NCBI GenBank assembly: GCA_029983505.1
Contig: JASBZK010000003.1
Location: 1-64,000, forward strand
DNA: 64,000 nucleotides
Source: Porphyromonas sp.
GTDB lineage: Bacteria > Bacteroidota > Bacteroidia > Bacteroidales > Porphyromonadaceae
Direction: 5' to 3'
Shown: piece by piece, positions 34,335-43,622 of the stretch
Layout: each line of letters begins with the position of its first letter
How positions within the stretch are numbered: position 1 is the first letter of the stretch
Notes under the pieces: generated by a model
Told to the model about the DNA's origin: nothing
The model's input: the letters and a program-made list of their open reading frames with translations, nothing else
The model's database searches: none
Made by a program: the position numbers and the translations under genes

Positions 34335-34679
34335 TTAGAGGAATCCGAGCTCGAGCTTGGCTTCTTCGCTCATCATCTCCTTATTCCACATCGGTTCGAA
34401 AGTGAGGTTGACGCGGACGTCACTCACGCCTTTGACGCTCTCCACCTTCATCTGGGTGTCTTCGAGGATAAAGTCCGCCATCGGGCAGTGGGGGGCGGTG
34501 AGGGTCATCGTAATCTCTACGTGTCCCGTGTCGTGATCTACGTCCACGTCGTAGACGAGTCCCAGGTCGTAGATATTGACGGGTATCTCCGGGTCGTAGA
34601 CGGTGCGGAGCATCGCCACTATGTTCTCTTCTATCTCAAGGGGGTTGGAGACCCCTGTATTTGTATCTTGATCGCTCAT
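34335..34679 (-). CDS. DUF59/MIP18 family iron-sulfur assembly factor
   Basis: The 114-residue protein has the DUF59 fold with VYDPEIPVNIYDLGLVYDV and the conserved cysteine in APHCPMADFI, as in SufT/PaaD-like proteins that help mature Fe-S enzymes. ATG 34679 is chosen over an upstream TTG at 34688. It lies 17 bases before lpxH and 10 after the S41 protease gene; no suf genes are nearby. Confidence 0.85.
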   Translation of the reverse strand: MSDQDTNTGVSNPLEIEENIVAMLRTVYDPEIPVNIYDLGLVYDVDVDHDTGHVEITMTLTAPHCPMADFILEDTQMKVESVKGVSDVRVNLTFEPMWNKEMMSEEAKLELGFL

Positions 34680-34689
34680 AAAAGTCAAG

Positions 34690-35772
34690 TTATTTGGAGG
34701 CTTTATCCGGCAAGTTGCTTTCCGGATGAAACATTTTGAAAAAGTGGGCTATCGCCCCTCTTAGGATGAGGTCGGGTGCCTTCGGATCCTCATAATAGGA
34801 GACACCGGAAATCTCTATATCGGGTTCGATGCCGCTCTCTACGCTTTTCTTTTCCGCATTGTAATTACGTACGGAAGAGTATCGGACGATCCAACCGTTG
34901 GGAAGCTCCTGGGATGCGGGGATGCCCCCTCCGCCTCCGCTCCTGAGCCCGATGCGGGTCACATTCGGAGCCAAATCTATCTTGGTGAGGAAGTCGTTCG
35001 TGGCACTGTAGCAGCTGCGGTCTTGCAATACGATCACAGGCTTATCCGTCCACCTCTTGTCCTGGTTCTCGTAGGGCGTGACATAGAGCGGGGAGAGGTC
35101 GGAGAAGTCGTCATGCCCGGTACCGGTCTTATGGCTCAGGTAGCCGACGAGCGTCTTTTCCTTAAAGAATCTGCTCAGCAGGCCGGTACTGTTGCTGAGT
35201 GCACCGCCTCCGTTGCCCCTGAGGTCAAGGATGAGACCATCCACATCCGACATATAGCCGAATATCGTGGAGAGGTCTCCGAGTGAGCTTGAGAAACTGC
35301 CGTACCTCACATAGCCGAAAGAAAGATCCGGATCTGCCTCAAATCTGTATTTCTGATAGGACATCCCTCCGGAGTAACGGCGTACTCCCGGTAGCTCCAG
35401 CTCTCTGGCGTAGATATTCAGTCCCACGGTGGGGTCACCCCGCCAGCCGTTGTACTGAGAGATGTCGAAACTGCTGATGAGGTTGACGTGACCGTCTTTC
35501 AGCTCGTTGAGCATTTGCCCCATCAAGTCGAAGAACTCTATATCGGAGTGCTTTTTCTCCTTCAGTTTGGACAGATAGACCTCGTGTACGGCATCCCAAT
35601 CCACCCCCTTCTCGCCGAAATAACAGTACCGCTCGTCCATAATTTTCCAGAGCGCTTCGAAGTTGGCCACTTGATCCGTAACCGCCGGCTCGTTGGGTAC
35701 GCAGCCGGAGGTAAAAAGCGTCCCAAAGAGCGCAAAGACAGGCACGATGGCGCGTATGAAAAAGCTTCTCAT
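34690..35772 (-). CDS. S41 family peptidase, lipoprotein
   Basis: The 360-residue protein has a lipoprotein signal with lipobox FTSGC (Cys24), so it is anchored in the envelope. The S41 (C-terminal-processing/tricorn-like) core shows LILDLRGNGGG, the serine region VLQDRSCYSATNDF and GLRSGGGGGIPASQELPNG. A clear PDZ domain is not seen. The Bacteroidota subfamily of this length is of unknown substrate. It is 3 bases after the DUF3316 gene. Confidence 0.85.
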   Translation of the reverse strand: MRSFFIRAIVPVFALFGTLFTSGCVPNEPAVTDQVANFEALWKIMDERYCYFGEKGVDWDAVHEVYLSKLKEKKHSDIEFFDLMGQMLNELKDGHVNLISSFDISQYNGWRGDPTVGLNIYARELELPGVRRYSGGMSYQKYRFEADPDLSFGYVRYGSFSSSLGDLSTIFGYMSDVDGLILDLRGNGGGALSNSTGLLSRFFKEKTLVGYLSHKTGTGHDDFSDLSPLYVTPYENQDKRWTDKPVIVLQDRSCYSATNDFLTKIDLAPNVTRIGLRSGGGGGIPASQELPNGWIVRYSSVRNYNAEKKSVESGIEPDIEISGVSYYEDPKAPDLILRGAIAHFFKMFHPESNLPDKASK

Positions 35773-35775
35773 AGG

Positions 35776-36708
35776 TCAGTCGATGGCGTTTCGGATGAAA
35801 GATGAGCGAAGAGCGCGGTTCCCGGAGAGTCTGAAGAGGTCAAAAGAGACACCGACGATACCGAGTAAAGAGCCCTGCCTGTAGGATAGACTATTCACCT
35901 GCGATGTCCGATACCGGTGCCCCATCCCCACGGTAAGTGTCACGTGACGGATGGGCAAATCCAAGAGCAGATGCTGCTCGATCTCGAACCCGTTATGGAA
36001 AGACGAGGGATAAAAGGTTACCCCCGTCACCTTGTCGCTCCCTGCCACAAACTCGTAGTAACTCTGTCCGAAAGCGGGGGCAAAGGCGGCATAAATCACC
36101 GGTACCCTCATCGCATACTGCACCCTCATCGGGAAGCGCTCCACAGGCAGACGGTACCGGAGGCGTGTCCAAGCATCCAGCCCGAAGCCGGCTTTGATAT
36201 TGGTGACGTTATTCGTGTTATTGAGCTTGAGATTGCCTTGCACTCCAATCGTCACAAGCGGAGCAAGGTCGAGGGAAATCCCATGCCACACGAAAGCCCG
36301 CCAAGAGGGACCCAAACTGAAACGCCCTCCCGTGACGTACATCACGGAGCGGTTGGCCGGATTCTTTGGAAAGCCGCCATAGCCTTCCACCTCTTGATAA
36401 ATATGCCACTTGTCCGATTCCTCATGGAGGGCATAATCGGTTTGCGCCAGGATGCTGAGCATCAAACCCGTGTGAGTCGTCTCGCTCAAATAGGCGTCTG
36501 CGACACCGACAGTGCCGGCACCAAAGAGAAGTTTGGTGTGCGTCGACCGAAGGGGCAATTCACCGTCATAGGGCTCTCCTCCGAACCAATCCCCCACCTT
36601 TTGCCAAAAAGAGCTTGGTTCGGGAGATTGAGCAAAAAGTACCTGAGGGATGAACGCAAGAAGTACTGCGGTGCATCCGGCAAATAAATCCACTCTGTAA
36701 TCTTTCAC
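35776..36708 (-). CDS. DUF3316 family exported protein, probable outer-membrane barrel
   Basis: The 310-residue protein has a signal peptide (end near VLFAQS, about residue 27) and the segment LLFGAGTVGVADAYLSETTHTGL that I associate with DUF3316, a Bacteroidota family of unknown function. The remainder alternates polar and aromatic residues in strand-length blocks, compatible with a small beta-barrel. It overlaps the topoisomerase gene by 4 bases, an unexpected partner for an envelope protein. Function unknown. Confidence 0.7.
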   Translation of the reverse strand: MKDYRVDLFAGCTAVLLAFIPQVLFAQSPEPSSFWQKVGDWFGGEPYDGELPLRSTHTKLLFGAGTVGVADAYLSETTHTGLMLSILAQTDYALHEESDKWHIYQEVEGYGGFPKNPANRSVMYVTGGRFSLGPSWRAFVWHGISLDLAPLVTIGVQGNLKLNNTNNVTNIKAGFGLDAWTRLRYRLPVERFPMRVQYAMRVPVIYAAFAPAFGQSYYEFVAGSDKVTGVTFYPSSFHNGFEIEQHLLLDLPIRHVTLTVGMGHRYRTSQVNSLSYRQGSLLGIVGVSFDLFRLSGNRALRSSFIRNAID

Positions 36709-39527
36709 TTGTCTCTGTCGTTTGTCGTGTCCTCCGTGTCGTCGAAAGCAAAACTCTTCCGCCCCGTAGCTTCCTCTATGAGTTTGCGGTTCTCCGCTTC
36801 TTCTTTCACCTTATTGTCGGTCGATTTTTCGGTCAGACCGAAGTTATCTTCCGCGTCCGTTCCGACCGGCTCCGCGGTACGTCCGGCGTTATCTTCTACG
36901 TCCGTATCTCCCGAACCGCCCTCTTCGGACGCCTCTTCCCCCGGGTCGAGCTCCTCGATGTCGCCCACTTCGTAGTTGCTGAGTCGCTTGCCTTTGGCCC
37001 GGATGCTTTTCACTCCTATGAACTCCTCTGCTAAAACAATCTGCGGCTCTCTCTGTTCATCGTTGCCCTTGAAGTGTACTTCGAGTCTCGGGCGTGCTTC
37101 GTCAGAGAGGAGGATAAGTTCGTTTTTCTCGGAGAGTGTGAGGTCCTCGCGCTTGCCGTCCTCATCCGGAGTAAAACGCTTGATGTAGGTGTACCCGGAC
37201 TCTTTGTCGAAGTAAACCGCGGTCCACACTTTCTCCGGCTCAAACTTCTCGATGAGGTAAATGTTGCGCTCGAAGTGGTTCGTGTCGCTGTATGACGTGG
37301 CATACATCTCCCCATTGTCGAGGACGACCAGTACCCGGTCTTCGCCCTTGAACTCTCCGATGTATTCGCCCCGAGCGTCGTAGTTGAGGCGGAAGACGTC
37401 CCAGTCGAACCACACTTTTCGCCCTCCGAGGGTGCTTCCGCCTTGCTCCTTGAGCGTCACCTTGAAGACGCTGCCTTTGGTCAGGATGTTCCCCTTGGAG
37501 GCACGTCCCTTGATGAGTATGTCGGCAAAGTCTTTTTCAAAAACAAGCCTCTTCTGGCTCCTGCCACTGAGCGTCTTTGTGGGTCGGAGGACGATTTTTA
37601 CGGTTTCGGCTTCTCCATTGGGGTTCGCCGAGAAGTACAGGACTTTGGAGCCCTCTTTGCCCTGTGTGAGGTCATAGACCCGGTCGCGCTGGGCGGTCTT
37701 GAAGTCGAAGCGCTTTATGAACGTGTGCCCATTCTTGCCGTCCCGATAGATGGCATTGTATATGGTGCGGGCATCGTTTTTGATCCACCTCTGGACGTGA
37801 ATGATGTTTTTGCCGACGAACGCCTTCTCGGAGACCTTGACGATCTGGTAGGAGCCGTCCTCCAAAAAGACGATGATGTCGTCTATGGAAGAAATATCGC
37901 TGACGAACTCGTCTTTCTTCAGACCCGTACCGATGAACCCGTCTTTGCGGTTGACGAAGAGTTTCTCGTTCTTCATCACCACCTTGGCGGCCTGAATCAC
38001 GTCGAAGCTCTGTATCTCTGTTCGGCGTGGGAAGCGGTCGCCGTAATCTTCGAGGAGGGTACGGTACCAGTCGATGGCCACACCGCGCACATCCGCAAGT
38101 TTCTTGCGGATTCCGTCCATCCGATCCTCAAGCTGCGCAATGTAGAGCTTACTTTTCTCCTCATTGAACCGCAGGATACGGGCCATCTTAATCTCAAGAA
38201 GCACCTTGAGGTCGTCGTCGGTGACGGGACGAATAAGGGTGCTGCTCTCAAGGACGTCGGAGAGCCGGTGACGGATATGGGCGATGGCATCGGGAAGTGT
38301 GCGGGCGTCCTCAAACTCTTTGTCTTTGTAGATACGGCGGGTGATGAAGAGCTGCTCAAGTGAGGAGGAGAGGTGTCTCTCCTGAAGTTCCCTCAGCTCC
38401 AGCTCCAGCTCCTCTCTCAGGTACACCATCGTCCGCTCACACCCGTCGCGGAGTACGTCCGAAACGGTGAGGAACTCCGGTCTCTCGTCCCGTATGACGC
38501 AGCAGTTAGGCGAGATGCTTACTTCGCAATCCGTGACTGCGTACAGTGCGTCGATCATCTTATCGGACGAGGTGCCGGGGACGAGGTGTACTTCGATATT
38601 CGCGGTAGCGGCGGTCTTGTCCTCTATCTTCTTGATCTTTATCTTCCCGAGGTCGTTGGCTTTGAGGATGGACTCGATGACGGAAGTCGTCGTTCTACCG
38701 AAAGGCACTTCCGTGATAACGAGTATTTTGGAGTCCTTCTTCTCGATCTTTGCCCTGACTTTTACCTGACCGCCCCGCTCACCGTCGTTGTAACGCTCCA
38801 CGTCTATGAGACCGCCGGTGGGAAAGTCGGGGTAGAGCTCGAACTCCTCCCCCTGTAGATATTTGATGCACGCCTCCAGGAGCTCGGAGACATTATGCGG
38901 GAGGATCTTGCTCGACAGCCCTACCGCAATCCCCTCGGCGCCTTGAGCGAGGAGCAGCGGAAACTTGACCGGAAGATTGACCGGCTCCTCCGTCGCCCCG
39001 TCATAGGAGGGCATATACTCCGTGATTTTGGGACTGAAGAGTACTCTTTTGGCCAAAGGCGTGAGCCGGGCTTCGATGTAACGCGGAGCGGCGGCACCGT
39101 CACCTGTGAGGATGTTGCCCCAGTTTCCCTGAGTGTCGATCATCAGTTCCTTTTGCCCCAATTGGACAAGCGCGTCACCGATAGACGCATCGCCGTGCGG
39201 GTGAAGCTGCATCACCTGACCCACAATGTTGGCCACCTTGATGAGGCGGTCGTCCATACGGGACATCGTATAGAGAATGCGGCGCTGCACAGGCTTGAGA
39301 CCGTCGGAAATATAAGGGACGGCTCTCTCGAGTATCACGTAAGAGGCGTACGACAGAAACCATGAGCGATACATCCCGCTGAGGATATACCCGCCACCCG
39401 CATCCCTATTCATAGGGTGCGGAGGACGGAGGGAATCCTCCGACTCTTCTTCCTCGTATTCCTCCTCAAAGTCCGAGGGGGCTGCAGTGTCGTCTCTTAT
39501 TTCGTCCTCTTCTTCGTTGTAAGCCAT
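36705..39527 (-). CDS. parC: type II topoisomerase subunit A (topoisomerase IV ParC-like)
   Basis: A 940-residue DNA-breaking subunit. The catalytic tyrosine is Tyr150 in AAPRYIEARLT, and the QRRILYTM and HPHGDASIGDALV motifs of the GyrA/ParC fold are present. The C-terminal domain (about 530-830) forms a beta-pinwheel but lacks a clear GyrA box, so ParC is more likely than GyrA. Both tails are strongly acidic: about 40 residues at the N-terminus and about 110 at the C-terminus. parE is not in the window. First gene of a seven-gene operon. Confidence 0.88.
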   Translation of the reverse strand: MAYNEEEDEIRDDTAAPSDFEEEYEEEESEDSLRPPHPMNRDAGGGYILSGMYRSWFLSYASYVILERAVPYISDGLKPVQRRILYTMSRMDDRLIKVANIVGQVMQLHPHGDASIGDALVQLGQKELMIDTQGNWGNILTGDGAAAPRYIEARLTPLAKRVLFSPKITEYMPSYDGATEEPVNLPVKFPLLLAQGAEGIAVGLSSKILPHNVSELLEACIKYLQGEEFELYPDFPTGGLIDVERYNDGERGGQVKVRAKIEKKDSKILVITEVPFGRTTTSVIESILKANDLGKIKIKKIEDKTAATANIEVHLVPGTSSDKMIDALYAVTDCEVSISPNCCVIRDERPEFLTVSDVLRDGCERTMVYLREELELELRELQERHLSSSLEQLFITRRIYKDKEFEDARTLPDAIAHIRHRLSDVLESSTLIRPVTDDDLKVLLEIKMARILRFNEEKSKLYIAQLEDRMDGIRKKLADVRGVAIDWYRTLLEDYGDRFPRRTEIQSFDVIQAAKVVMKNEKLFVNRKDGFIGTGLKKDEFVSDISSIDDIIVFLEDGSYQIVKVSEKAFVGKNIIHVQRWIKNDARTIYNAIYRDGKNGHTFIKRFDFKTAQRDRVYDLTQGKEGSKVLYFSANPNGEAETVKIVLRPTKTLSGRSQKRLVFEKDFADILIKGRASKGNILTKGSVFKVTLKEQGGSTLGGRKVWFDWDVFRLNYDARGEYIGEFKGEDRVLVVLDNGEMYATSYSDTNHFERNIYLIEKFEPEKVWTAVYFDKESGYTYIKRFTPDEDGKREDLTLSEKNELILLSDEARPRLEVHFKGNDEQREPQIVLAEEFIGVKSIRAKGKRLSNYEVGDIEELDPGEEASEEGGSGDTDVEDNAGRTAEPVGTDAEDNFGLTEKSTDNKVKEEAENRKLIEEATGRKSFAFDDTEDTTNDRDK

Positions 39528-39606
39528 TTCTTGCGGGAAAGGTGGTTGGCACCCCGGAAGTGGATCTGACGTCCTGTATCGAACTTCCGGAAGATGCTTA
39601 TTAGCG

Positions 39607-39614
39607 CAAATTTA
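39607..39614 (-). promoter_or_regulatory. -7 promoter box for the topoisomerase operon (TAAATTTG)
   Basis: Minus-strand TAAATTTG, 80 bases upstream of the topoisomerase start, in the divergent gap before psd. No convincing -33. Confidence 0.5.
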
Positions 39615-39730
39615 CCCAGATTTTGGCTCTTTCCCCATACCGTCCCTGTCGCAAAGGAACTTACTTGAGACGGCAACTCTGTTCTTCTCTTCCACCGAGA
39701 CCAAGGGAGGGAAAATACCCAAACAAACTG

Positions 39731-39837
39731 CCCGGCTGTTTTTGGCCCGTATCTCGCAATCTTCCCGGTACGTGTCTCGTCTCATTGTCATACAGACCAA
39801 GAAAATCTTCTCGGTACGTACCTCGTTAAGTGTGGAC
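39731..39837. repeat. 23-bp periodic intergenic array 7, inverted copy of array 5
   Basis: Units at 39744 (GGCCCGTATCTC), 39767 (GGTACGTGTCTC), 39790 (ATACAGACCAAG, opposite orientation) and 39813 (GGTACGTACC), exactly 23 bases apart. The whole 107 bases align to the reverse complement of 24741-24847 with about 14 mismatches and no gap, including non-unit flank such as CCCGGCTGTTTTTG. It lies between divergent genes, so it is not simply a terminator. Confidence 0.88.
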
Positions 39838-39906
39838 TCTTGACACAGCTTTACCTGCAGAGAGACCTTTTACGGGGTTAAGCGGGAATTTTAGAGCGGG
39901 AAAAGG

Positions 39907-39914
39907 TATATTTG
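39907..39914 (+). promoter_or_regulatory. -7 promoter box for the psd operon (TATATTTG)
   Basis: TATATTTG 64 bases before the psd start. -33 element not clear. Confidence 0.55.
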
Positions 39915-39977
39915 CGGTTGGATTTTTCACACAGCGCAAACTCATAGAAACGTTACAAGGAAAAATAAATAGGCTGA

Positions 39978-40712
39978 ATGGCTTTCCAATACAGACAAAG
40001 TCCCCAAAATACAACAGAGAAGAGACCGAGAGTAGGATTTGGTGTCATCACGGGCGCCTTCGTGCTCTTCGGGTTCACCCTTCTGTACCTCTATTTTGCA
40101 TTAGACAGCAAATGGGCTTTTTGGATCATCCTGCCCCCGTGCGTGGTGCTCACAGCCATCACGATCAACTTCTTTCGGATACCGAAGCGTGAGTACACCG
40201 GACCCAGGTTTGGCGGTCGGGAGGTCTTGGCCTCTGCAGACGGTCGAATCGTGGTTATCGAAGAAGTTTATGAGCCGGAGTGTCTGAAGCGGAACTGCAT
40301 CATGGTCTCCACGTTTATGAGTGTCACGAACGTGCACGCCAATTGGATCCCCATAGAAGGGGAAGTCCTCGGAGTGGCACACCACGACGGTAATTTCCTA
40401 AAGGCCTACCTGCCCAAGGCGAGCATCGAAAACGAACACGCCACAGTGCACATCCGTACACTCACGGGCGACGAAATCGTGGTTCGCCAAGTGGCGGGTG
40501 CCTTGGCGCAAAGGATCATCACGTGGGTAAAAGCGGGCGAAAAGGTCTCCTTTGATACGCTTATGGGCTTCATCCTCTTCGGCTCGAGGGTAGACCTCTT
40601 CCTGCCTCTGGGGTCGGAGATAAAGGTCTCGCTGGATGAGCCGGTGCGCGCCAATCAGACACTGATGGCGGTGCTTCCGGGAGAGAAGAAAGGAAAGGAG
40701 GAAGAGGTATGA
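39978..40712 (+). CDS. psd: phosphatidylserine decarboxylase, archaeal-type
   Basis: The 244-residue proenzyme cleaves itself to form a pyruvoyl group and decarboxylates phosphatidylserine to phosphatidylethanolamine. Two membrane segments (about 19-40 and 47-66) precede the domain. The self-cleavage site is in LFGSRVDLF, with Ser203 the expected pyruvoyl precursor; VHANWIPIEGEV is typical. The stop overlaps the pssA start by 4 bases, coupling both steps of PE synthesis. Confidence 0.92.
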   Translation: MAFQYRQSPQNTTEKRPRVGFGVITGAFVLFGFTLLYLYFALDSKWAFWIILPPCVVLTAITINFFRIPKREYTGPRFGGREVLASADGRIVVIEEVYEPECLKRNCIMVSTFMSVTNVHANWIPIEGEVLGVAHHDGNFLKAYLPKASIENEHATVHIRTLTGDEIVVRQVAGALAQRIITWVKAGEKVSFDTLMGFILFGSRVDLFLPLGSEIKVSLDEPVRANQTLMAVLPGEKKGKEEEV

Positions 40713-41416
40713 TACGTGCGTTCGTGAAGTTTATCCCGAATCTGCTCAGCCTGATGAACGCCACTTTTGGCGTACTCGCCATTATGCTGGTCTTAGGCGG
40801 TGTTGGCACCATTCTTCTCCCAATAAGCGTCCTCCTTTTGGGCAGCATCCCCTGCGATATGCTTGACGGCTTTGCCGCCCGAAAGCTCGACGCCAAGTCT
40901 CCGATAGGGGTGGACTTGGATTCACTCGCCGACGTGATCTCCTTTGGCGTGGCGCCTTCGGTCATACTCGCGACAGCTCTGCAGAGCGCCGGTGCTTCTT
41001 TTCCGATGATGGCTCTAATGATTGTGCCCTTCTCGGTGTATCGCTTGGCCAAGTTCAATCACGACACGCGCCAGACGAAGTCTTTTCTCGGGCTCCCTAC
41101 GCCTGCCAATGCGGTCTATATTTTCGGCTGGTCCGTCTTTTTGACCGAGAATGGCGTGGTATCGGACCCAGTGGCGTTTGTGAATATACTCGTCCTCTGT
41201 TTCCTCCTCGTAAGCGAAGTGCCGATGTTCGGCATCAAGAGCTTCGGCAGCTGGAAGCCGGTCTATAAAGTCCTTTTGGGCATCAGCCTCGCCTTATCCG
41301 GTCTGCTTCTCGCTTTATGGGGGTACAAGGCGTTTATGATTATCGTAGGGGCGTACATCCTCTTCAATCTCTTGGGGACGACGCTTGGCGGACCTCGGAA
41401 AGGGGCAGCGGTATGA
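40709..41416 (+). CDS. pssA: CDP-diacylglycerol-serine O-phosphatidyltransferase
   Basis: The 235-residue inner-membrane enzyme makes phosphatidylserine from CDP-diacylglycerol and serine. The CDP-alcohol transferase motif is complete: Asp50, Asp53-Gly54, Ala57-Arg58, Gly67, Asp71, Asp75. Several membrane segments follow. It overlaps psd upstream and the Crp-like regulator downstream by 4 bases each. Confidence 0.92.
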   Translation: MIRAFVKFIPNLLSLMNATFGVLAIMLVLGGVGTILLPISVLLLGSIPCDMLDGFAARKLDAKSPIGVDLDSLADVISFGVAPSVILATALQSAGASFPMMALMIVPFSVYRLAKFNHDTRQTKSFLGLPTPANAVYIFGWSVFLTENGVVSDPVAFVNILVLCFLLVSEVPMFGIKSFGSWKPVYKVLLGISLALSGLLLALWGYKAFMIIVGAYILFNLLGTTLGGPRKGAAV

Positions 41417-42120
41417 GAGAGGCCAAACGGATCCCGATAGAGCAAGCACCGCATCCGTCGTCCTTCATCGGAGACTTTTACAATCTCCTGAGCATCGACG
41501 AGCGGGAGAGGCTTCTGATGGGGCTTACGTTTTACGACGTGCCGAGAGGCGGTGTCATCTATAATAAAGACGAGGGCATCGACTCTATCTACATATTGGT
41601 GAAAGGACAAGGAAAGATTGTCCAAAACAGAGAGCGCCCTCAAGTGATGCAGCTGCTGAAAAACGGGGACATCTTCGGCTTCGTCCCCTACTTCACGCAC
41701 AACAAATACGAGACCGAAGCGACCTGCATCACCGACAGCATCGTGGGGACCTATCCCGTGGCGGACTTCGAGAGACTCCTTCTGCATAATGCCGAAGCCT
41801 CGCTTTATTTTCTCAGGGATGTGTCCGACCAGTTCTGGTCACACCATACTCTGCTCATCTCTTTGACTCAGAAACACCTGAGAGGGCGTCTGGCAGACGC
41901 GATTAAGTTCATCGAAGCAGAGTACGGGATAGAAGCGGACGGGATGACGCTGAAAGGCAAGTTTTCCCGCAACGACTACTCGGAGCTCTGCGCCATGACC
42001 AGCAGTAACGTGACGCGCACTCTCAGAGACCTCGAGTCCGAGGGCATTATAGCCCTGAGGGGGAAGGATATCGCACTCCTGAATCGGGATAAGCTCGATC
42101 GCGTCAGCAGGATAGGCTGA
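41413..42120 (+). CDS. Crp/Fnr family transcriptional regulator
   Basis: The 235-residue protein has an N-terminal cyclic-nucleotide-binding-like beta-roll (about 25-130) and a C-terminal winged helix with the recognition segment CAMTSSNVTRTLRDLESEGII. The Fnr cysteine cluster is absent, so it is not an iron-sulfur oxygen sensor. ATG 41413 overlaps the pssA stop by 4 bases; the frame runs further upstream inside pssA but is not used. Coupling to psd-pssA suggests it reports on or controls membrane lipid synthesis, or simply uses the operon; inference only. Confidence 0.88.
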   Translation: MREAKRIPIEQAPHPSSFIGDFYNLLSIDERERLLMGLTFYDVPRGGVIYNKDEGIDSIYILVKGQGKIVQNRERPQVMQLLKNGDIFGFVPYFTHNKYETEATCITDSIVGTYPVADFERLLLHNAEASLYFLRDVSDQFWSHHTLLISLTQKHLRGRLADAIKFIEAEYGIEADGMTLKGKFSRNDYSELCAMTSSNVTRTLRDLESEGIIALRGKDIALLNRDKLDRVSRIG

Positions 42121-42179
42121 AAGGAGAGAAAGACGGGGGAAAGGGACGGGGGAGTACATACGACACACACACTTTTTAT

Positions 42180-43610
42180 ATGACAAACGAATCAGAACAT
42201 ACTTTGACTCGTGGGGGTGGAGAGGTTATGTCCCAAAAAGACCTCGGCACCGCCCCGATCGGGAAGTTACTCAAATACTACGCACTGCCGTCCATCATCG
42301 GTACCACGGTGAACGTTCTCTATAACGTCGTCGACCGAATCTTCATAGCCCAAGGCGTGGGGAGTATCGCACTCTCGGGCCTTGCTGCCACGCTGCCCAT
42401 CATGACCATCTTACAGTCCATGGGCGTCCTCATAGGCGCAGGGGCGGCGGCGCGCATCTCCATATTGATGGGACAAAAGAAGAATGCGGATGCGGAGGAG
42501 CTCCTCGGTAATGCCTTCTTTCTCTCCCTCATCCTCAACGTCGTCTTCATCACTTCGGCGATGATCTTTATGAAGCCCCTGCTCCTCAACTTTGGAGCGA
42601 GTGCGGCATCGCTGCCCTACGCTATGGAGTACCTCTCCGTGGTCGTCCCGGGGAACGTCTTTGCCAATCTCACTTTTTCTTACAACGCCGTGATGCGTGC
42701 CACGGGCTATCCGCGGAAGGCGATGTATACGATGCTGATAGGCGCCATCCTCAACCTCATCCTCGACCCGCTTTTCATCTACGTCTTCCGCCTCGGCATT
42801 AAGGGCGTGGGGATTGCGACGGTGATCAGTATGTTCGTCGGTATGATTTGGGTGCTGAACCACTTTTTGTCCAAAGGGGCTTATCTCCGCATCCGGCTCA
42901 AGAACTTCAAGATTAAGAAACGCCACGTCCTCGGCATTCTCTCCATCGGCGTGGCGCCTTTCCTCGTGCAGATCTTGGCCTCTATGACCACTTTCATCAA
43001 GAATACCGCACTCCAAAACTACGGTGCACTCTCCGAAATTACGCTCCATAACGGGGACCTCGCCGTGGCCTCCTACGGCATCGTCTCTGCCATCGCCATG
43101 ATGATTCTGATGGTGAGCTTTGGGCTTTCGCACGGGATGCAGCCTATCGTGGGATACAATTACGGTGCGGGGAATATGGACCGGGTAAAGAAAGCTTTCG
43201 GTCTCGCCGCCAAGATTAATGTCACTGTCGGCATCATCGGCGCATTGATCGCTGTCCTTGCCCCCGATGTCCTGACGCGCATATTCACAAGCGATCCGGA
43301 GCTGATCCACGTGAGCCGTATGGCTATGGGCATAGAGCTCTTGGCGACTTGGAGTGCTTGTTTCCAAGTGACGAGTGTACAATTCTTCCAGAGTATCGGT
43401 TTCGCGGGTAAGTCGATTATGATCAGCCTCTCCCGCCAGCTCGTTTTCCTCATCCCCCTGCTTCTCATCCTGCCGTTCTTCTTCGGGGTCAAAGGGGTCT
43501 GGTACTCCACGCCCATTTCCGACTTCCTCTCCGCCATCCTCAGTGTAATCTTTGTGTGGAACTATTTCAAAGGTGTGGACAAAAAGACCCAAACCGCTCC
43601 AGCCGCCTAA
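42180..43610 (+). CDS. MATE family efflux transporter
   Basis: A 476-residue inner-membrane antiporter with 12 predicted membrane segments. The start of the core, GTAPIGKLLKYYALPSIIGT, and the repeated halves with NVLYNVVDRIFIAQGVG and GMQPIVGYNYGAGN are typical of MATE multidrug/Na+ (or H+) antiporters. ATG 42228 (MSQKDLGTAP, preceded by GGAGAGG) is a good alternative start. It is 59 bases after the regulator, which could control it. Confidence 0.9.
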   Translation: MTNESEHTLTRGGGEVMSQKDLGTAPIGKLLKYYALPSIIGTTVNVLYNVVDRIFIAQGVGSIALSGLAATLPIMTILQSMGVLIGAGAAARISILMGQKKNADAEELLGNAFFLSLILNVVFITSAMIFMKPLLLNFGASAASLPYAMEYLSVVVPGNVFANLTFSYNAVMRATGYPRKAMYTMLIGAILNLILDPLFIYVFRLGIKGVGIATVISMFVGMIWVLNHFLSKGAYLRIRLKNFKIKKRHVLGILSIGVAPFLVQILASMTTFIKNTALQNYGALSEITLHNGDLAVASYGIVSAIAMMILMVSFGLSHGMQPIVGYNYGAGNMDRVKKAFGLAAKINVTVGIIGALIAVLAPDVLTRIFTSDPELIHVSRMAMGIELLATWSACFQVTSVQFFQSIGFAGKSIMISLSRQLVFLIPLLLILPFFFGVKGVWYSTPISDFLSAILSVIFVWNYFKGVDKKTQTAPAA

Positions 43611-43622
43611 GCAGCCCCTGTC

